Of a stretch of DNA of 64,000 bases, positions 59,183 through 64,000 are shown in pieces. Source of the stretch: Zingiber officinale (taxonomy: Eukaryota > Streptophyta > Magnoliopsida > Zingiberales > Zingiberaceae); contig NC_055998.1 in assembly GCF_018446385.1 (NCBI RefSeq), positions 74,704,744-74,768,743 on the forward strand, in the 5' to 3' direction. How positions within the stretch are numbered: the first letter of the stretch is position 1; every line of letters starts with the position of its first letter. Made by a program: the position numbers and the translations under genes. The notes beneath the pieces were generated by a model that did not search any database, was not told the origin of the DNA, and saw only the letters and a list, made by a program, of their open reading frames with translations.

Positions 59183-62100
59183 TGTAAAATACTGAAAATT
59201 AACGAATAATGATAAGGGATTTTTCTGGAATTTTTAGAAATTTTTCGGGAAATTTTCGGAGCTCGTATGGACGAGTTTACGGTGATAAAATAGGGCCCCG
59301 GGAAAAGCCTAACCCCATTTAAACGAGGAAAAGTTAAATTTTCCTTTTTTCTTTTCTTTTCTTATTTCCATTTTTTTTTTATTTTTCCCTTCTTCCACGC
59401 CGTGCCCGATCATTTCCCTAACTTCTCTTCTTTCCTCTTCTCCTCCCCTCACGGTTTCTTCTCTTTATTTCTCCATACCATCGCCGCCGCCAATCCGACA
59501 GCGCCGCCGCGACACCTTGTCACCTCCTCTCCCTCTGCCCTAGCGACGACAGCCGACCGCCTCCTCTGTGTCGAGTTCTTCTCCTCTCCTCTGCGTAGCG
59601 TCGACGCCAACGCCAACGCTGATCGTCGACGCCCTACAGCCGATGCGACTCACAGCCGAACCCTACGCCGATCGCGATCTCCTCTGCCAGCCACAGGGGA
59701 ACCCCGACGGTCGTCGCAACCGAGGCTGTGCCCTAGCCTCTCCACACATCGCCGAGTCCTGAATTTGGTTCGCCGGACATCCCTTCCCTCTGTACTACTG
59801 CCACCTTCTCCGACCGCAGACCAGTGCCGAGTTATATGCTTGATTTATTGTGCCAAGCAGTGCCTAGCCGGACCTTGGAGGGAGCTTGGATTGAAAATTC
59901 ATTGGCATGTGAAATGTGAAGGTTTTAGATTTGAATTGGAGATTTTTGATTCAAGGTAAGCTATGTATATTGTTTTGGTTGAACTCTTGTTAGTATTAGG
60001 TTGATATGGATTGGTAACATATTATATTTGAGATGTTAATATGTGATAACATGACTAATGAGTAATTAGTTGTCTTAGGTTGGAATTTCAGATGTGATTG
60101 AGGTACGGATTGTGGATGATTTACATTGAGGGCGGTAGCTTTATGGTTGCTCCGACTAGGATTTTCTGACCACCATTTCTCTGACTGCAAGGTGATAAAA
60201 GGATACTCACTTTTGGGTAAGTTTAGTTTGATTCATGATGGTTATTTGGTGGTTGGTTGGTTCAGATGGATGATGGTTGAATTGAGTTGATAAAATGAAT
60301 TGTATTAGTTGAGATTGTTCTTGAGTTATAACAATTGGGATCACTTGGGATTGATTCAAATTGGGTTTCCTTAATCGGAAAGGAAATAGGTTTATTTATT
60401 TGGTCCTGATCTTCAGTTAGCTAAATGATACTTGTTAGAGTAGCTAAATTGAATATTTGTATGCAGGACCCTGATTACGGGACGATTGTTCTGATGTGAG
60501 GATTGTTTATCACAGACTACAGTTAAAGGCGGGTACATCTTGACTTATCTTTTATGATATTGTCATTTGGATATGCATAGTATTTTATAACTACAAGCAA
60601 TGAACATGTTTGCCTTTGGTATGTCACTGTTTGATATCCATAGCATGTTAGGTTTGTCGCCTGTGATGTATCCGTGCTTATATCTCGTGATTTGTTGCCA
60701 TGAGTATCTTATTGCCATGAGTATCTTAGTTTCTAGAGTGACATACCATGTTTTACTGAGGTTAGGATTAGGCTCTGGATTTTTGTTTCTGGCATGTGTA
60801 TCCAAATTGTCTGATACTTAGATTTTTATGTCATGCCTGGATTGTGTATTTCTATTGGTATATCATATATGATTCGTGTACCTAGACCTTGTGGCTTTGA
60901 TCTGTGCATATTGTTGGTACATATGCTATGGAAGGGGGATATGTTTAGGATCTAGGTTGTTATACCATAGAGGACCTGTATACCCTAGATCCGTGGATTT
61001 GACCTACTGATACTGTGGTACCCATATTATGTATATATGGATTTTTCTATGCTGATCAGGATATTCCATACTTATTATGTTTAGGACATAGGTTTTTGAT
61101 ATTCTATCTGACCTGTGTACTGTAAATCTTGGTATGTGACCATCGATTTTACAGTACTCATTATATATATATGGATATGGTTATTGATCCTGTCCGAATC
61201 GCTGAACCAACGGACGCTGGGCACGTGGCGCTCTCCTAGTCGATGACGTAGGCCTCCGTCTGGTCGCACGAATCGCCGGCGAGCCTGCACAAAAGTCGGG
61301 CCGGGAAGGGGTTCCCGGCGACGACCCTCCGACGCTCAAGTCAGGCAAGCAAGCAGTGAAAAAGTGGCTCTCGAAATATTAGAACGCGTACCTCCGGCGA
61401 AGGATGAGGTCCTTTATATAGGGCAGTGGAGAAACGAGTGTACACATACCGAGGTGTACACGTGTCCGCGACCCATACACTAGTAAGGGTTTGTCAGTGA
61501 GCTTACCTGACCCATACTGCTACAGTCCAAGCACATCCTCGACGGGACAGTGGAACCACCTGTTATAAGATTTGGAGTATGGCCTACATGTGGAACATAC
61601 CCGCTGTCAGAAAAAGATGTCACTGGTCCTTTTGCCCCTACTCCCTGGAGAGCGTCCGGCCGGCCAGCTTCCGCAACATCCGGGCGGACGTATACGGTAT
61701 TCTCAATCACGTGCTTTGTGGAGACTATTAGCAGTATGCTACCTGATGGCTTTGGCCGAGCGTGCAGTCCGATCGGCCCTGCGATCTTGTCCGCTGAGCA
61801 CCGGAACCCTGACTTTCGACAGAGCGCCTTTAACCATCAACTAGACACCGGCTGGCAGCCCCGCCGGTCGAACCCATCCCTCTCCGGTCGCCCACCTGCC
61901 ACTTTGACTTCCACGTGGCGTTGACTCCACCAGACGGCGGGCCCCTGTTCTTACAACCGGATCAGTTATGTTGATCAGTTTTGCTATGCTTAGTGTCATG
62001 CATCATGATTGCATGCTGTGCGATTGTCGGCTCCACTATGGTTGAGCCCATCGCCAGTTACATGTACTGCACACACCACCACTCATGGATTAGTGGTTTA

Positions 62101-63069
62101 TCAGGCAGGTGTGTGGCGGTTCTACTGTTTGGCTCTGTTGGTCTGGTGACTCAGCGTGGTAGCCGGCAGACAGTTCCGCTTTGTTTGGCTCCGCTGGCAT
62201 TTAGTGTAGCAGCCTGGTAGCCGGCAGACGGTGGACTTTGTTTGGCTCCGTTGGTCGGCTCATGGGTAGTGTGACGCAGATACCTCCCGTCATCGTGTCT
62301 GGAGATGAGAGCATTGAGCTCCCATTTAATTTGACAGCATTCCGTCCACTCGGTCACTGTTCAGGAGCAGTGATGTTAGAGTGCACGGTCATCACATGCA
62401 TTGATTTCATTTATTTGCTTGTGTTTGCTGCACTTATATGCTGCATTTTGGTGGATGCATTTGTTTGACATGCATACAGGAGACATACTGCGTATCGGTT
62501 TGATGACCCTTTAGTTCAGGATAGGAGTTCCTGGTGAGTACAACTTCCTTGGTTACTTTTCAGTTTTATATATTTCCTATATATTATTCGGAAGCTGTAT
62601 TCCATGTTTATTGCTGTTAGATATATCTTACTATGCATGTCTATTGGTATTCGCTGAGTTGTTGAACTCACCTCTCGTGGACACTATCTTTTTTAGGTAC
62701 CAGGTTATTTATGGTGTCGCTTGCAGCATCCTGTTTGCTGGTCCCCGCGTCACATCAGAAGTTATGTCGCTGTCTTTTTGCTGTTTTATCATGGTATATG
62801 ATATGTGAGTTTTTGGTTCAGTGTTCCGGTTTTGTTTATGGAAATGTTGCTTTGTTTATTGTGTAAGCCTAGCCGGCTAGCAGTTTTCGTTTTGGGTTGT
62901 ATGTTGTTCAAGCCGAGTGGGCTGATGATATAAACTGCGTGGTTGTGTGTATATTCCAGCCGCTTGTGGCTGATATATATTTTGTATGTAGAATTGCTTC
63001 AGATTGTCACTCATACAAGGGAGGTGCTGCCGAAATTTCTTCGGACAGGGACTCCCTCGGGGCGTGACA
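59183..63069 (+). mobile_element. Gypsy-type solo LTR K2, with insert M
   Basis: Perfect TSD ATATA (59178-59182 and 63070-63074), ends TGTAAAATAC and GGCGTGACA. About 3.1 kb without M. It matches K1 in the GGAGCTCGTATGGACGAGTT segment near its start and the TTGAACTCACC...CAGGTACC segment near its end, the latter typical of monocot gypsy LTRs. A pyrimidine-rich region at 59340-59960 holds a 185-codon frame of no recognisable family. Confidence 0.9.
61185..61964 (-). mobile_element. GC-rich solo LTR M
   Basis: 780 bp with ends TGATCC and GGATCA and a perfect TSD GTTAT (61180-61184 and 61965-61969). K1 lacks it at the corresponding place. It is GC-rich with CACGTGG-type boxes. A TATATAAAGG read on the minus strand (near 61412-61422) sets the orientation. 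Family not recognised. Confidence 0.85.
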
Positions 63070-63389
63070 ATATATTTTAAAAAATTATAATATTTTTGTT
63101 ACAATTTATAATTTTATTCTAATAAATAAATTTAATATCTTTGTCTATGATTTTTTTTTGTTATAAGTAGAGTGTAAAATCTATAAATTCAATATCAAAA
63201 TCATTATATTTTTATTTAAAAATTGATTTATGAGCCTAACCAACATGTCCACAAACTAACGAATCAAATATTATGAAGCTTGAGCTTGATTTATTTATTT
63301 TAACGAACCTCATTAAATAAGCTCAAATGAATTTTTATCAAATCGAGTTTCGAATAGTTCACAAACGACTTGAATCATTTACACTCATA

Positions 63390-63597
63390 GAACATCCAAG
63401 CTGATATAATGCACACTTTGTCTCCGCCGATGGATCTGTGTATCGGACAGCTGCTATTTTCTCCACGACGTCATCGCGAACGCTCCCTCCGGTTCTTCTC
63501 TTTAGCCGATGCTTCTAGAAAGGACATGCTTGTAAATTTGATAATGTTCAAGGGCAAAAATGGGAATCCGGCTCCGCCTCGTCCCTTCCTCCTCCTC
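63390..63597 (+). promoter_or_regulatory. Upstream region of the terminal gene
   Basis: Unique-looking DNA with moderate GC between the last repeat and the TATA box. It holds the proximal promoter, including a GACGTCATCGCG segment (TGACG-type element) near 63466. Confidence 0.5.
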
Positions 63598-63605
63598 TAT
63601 ATAAA
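63598..63605 (+). promoter_or_regulatory. TATA box of the terminal gene
   Basis: TATATAAA in a pyrimidine-rich context. The expected start site is about 63630. A telo-box core AGGGTTT (63656-63662) lies in the 5' UTR, common in plant housekeeping genes for translation and mitochondrial functions. Confidence 0.8.
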
Positions 63606-63700
63606 CACCTCCACCTTCATTTCCCTCTTCCCATATCTTCGCGTCCAAGTTTTCTAGGGTTTCTTCCCTCGTTCTCCTGTTCTCGTCTCGATTCGCCGTC

Positions 63701-63722
63701 ATGCCTCGCCGTAGCTCCGCTG
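63701..63722 (+). CDS. First coding exon, probable CHCHD2-like protein
   Basis: ATG at 63701 begins MPRRSSA, after a CT-rich 5' UTR of about 70 nt. The exon most likely ends at G63722, followed by the donor GTATGC. The T-rich sequence beyond reads as a first intron to the window end. Plant CHCHD2-like (twin CX9C, mitochondrial) proteins start MPRRSS and, as I recall, have a very short first exon. With seven residues the identification is tentative, but the promoter, start and donor are convincing. The only gene here without visible damage. Confidence 0.55.
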
Positions 63723-64000
63723 GTATGCTTTCGATCTAGACTTCAGTCTCTATTGCCTCGTCAGTGGTTGGATCCGCTAGTGCATCGTGCTTCTGTGTTG
63801 TTTTTCTTTCTGTTGATTTGGTTGTTGGTTTCTGTTCAGATTTTTTCGATTTTTTGTTCCTTTGACGCTTACTTCTGATAGATCTGTTTTTCGTTGACAA
63901 CTGTTGGTTTGAATGATTTAACCACGAACGGAAACAAATCTGGGTAAGGGAAGCTTACCAAAAGGTTTCCTAATCGATTATTTGCATGGTTATTGTATTA
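63723..64000 (+). other. First intron of the terminal gene (partial)
   Basis: Starts GTATGC, T-rich, no frame of note, and runs off the window. No acceptor followed by recognisable coding sequence is seen. Confidence 0.55.

Larger units (their letters stand above)
58986..63389. repeat. AT-rich dispersed repeat, right copy, split by K2
   Basis: 58986-59182 and 63070-63389 together match the left copy in the same orientation. Terminal similarity between TAGGGGGTGTAATCGAG and the complement of TTACACTCATA suggests inverted ends. No clear TSD is seen. Confidence 0.68.

Overview
The window is plant nuclear DNA, and almost all of it is transposable element. Signs of a plant are Ty1/copia and Ty3/gypsy LTR retrotransposons primed by initiator tRNA-Met (TGGTATCAGAGC), a ZAT-type C2H2 zinc-finger gene with QALGGH fingers, an EAR-like DLNQPP motif, and a promoter/first exon with TATA box and telo-box. 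Sirevirus-like elements and very deep nesting suggest a large monocot genome. A Zingiberales source is only my impression and cannot be shown here.

Region 1 (1-28588) is a nest read from target duplications and split copies. Outermost is F, a minus-strand Sirevirus-like copia element (5' LTR 27243-28588, gag remnant 26479-26969). E, a minus-strand copia element, sits in F gag (5' LTR 24784-26478, gag 893 to 1). A, another minus-strand copia element, sits in the E leader (2016-24578, TSD GGGGT). C, a solo LTR, sits in the A RNase H region (5162-17745). B, a plus-strand non-autonomous Sirevirus-like element, sits in C (6576-17184). D, a gypsy-type solo LTR, sits in the B 3' LTR (14166-17052, TSD CGAGT). 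The rest of E and F should lie left of the window.

Region 2 (28589-44492) holds unassigned repeat-like DNA, then G, a decayed Athila/Tat-like gypsy element with a 5'-truncated LTR, gag relic and 3' LTR. H, a complete but mutated copia element of the same family as A, sits in the G 5' LTR in the opposite orientation (30010-39938).

Region 3 (44493-56187) is J, a Tork-like minus-strand copia element with two 408-bp LTRs. It carries nearly complete but interrupted gag-pol, a small hAT-type element (47879-48300, perfect 8-bp TSD), a gypsy-type solo LTR in its leader (52517-55748), and an unusual extra gag-like reading frame ending in a predicted membrane segment (51032-51523).

Region 4 (56188-64000) is the gene-bearing edge: a damaged ZAT-like zinc-finger gene (minus, 57725-58764) flanked by two direct copies of an AT-rich repeat. 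The right copy is split by a gypsy solo LTR (59183-63069), itself carrying a 780-bp GC-rich solo LTR. At the end is the promoter and first coding exon of a probably intact gene whose MPRRSSA start resembles plant CHCHD2-like proteins.

No retrotransposon here has an uninterrupted polyprotein. The most unusual structure is an array of 41-bp units in the B LTR, each folding into the same hairpin while the stem sequence changes with compensating changes on both sides. A related hairpin occurs in the F LTR.
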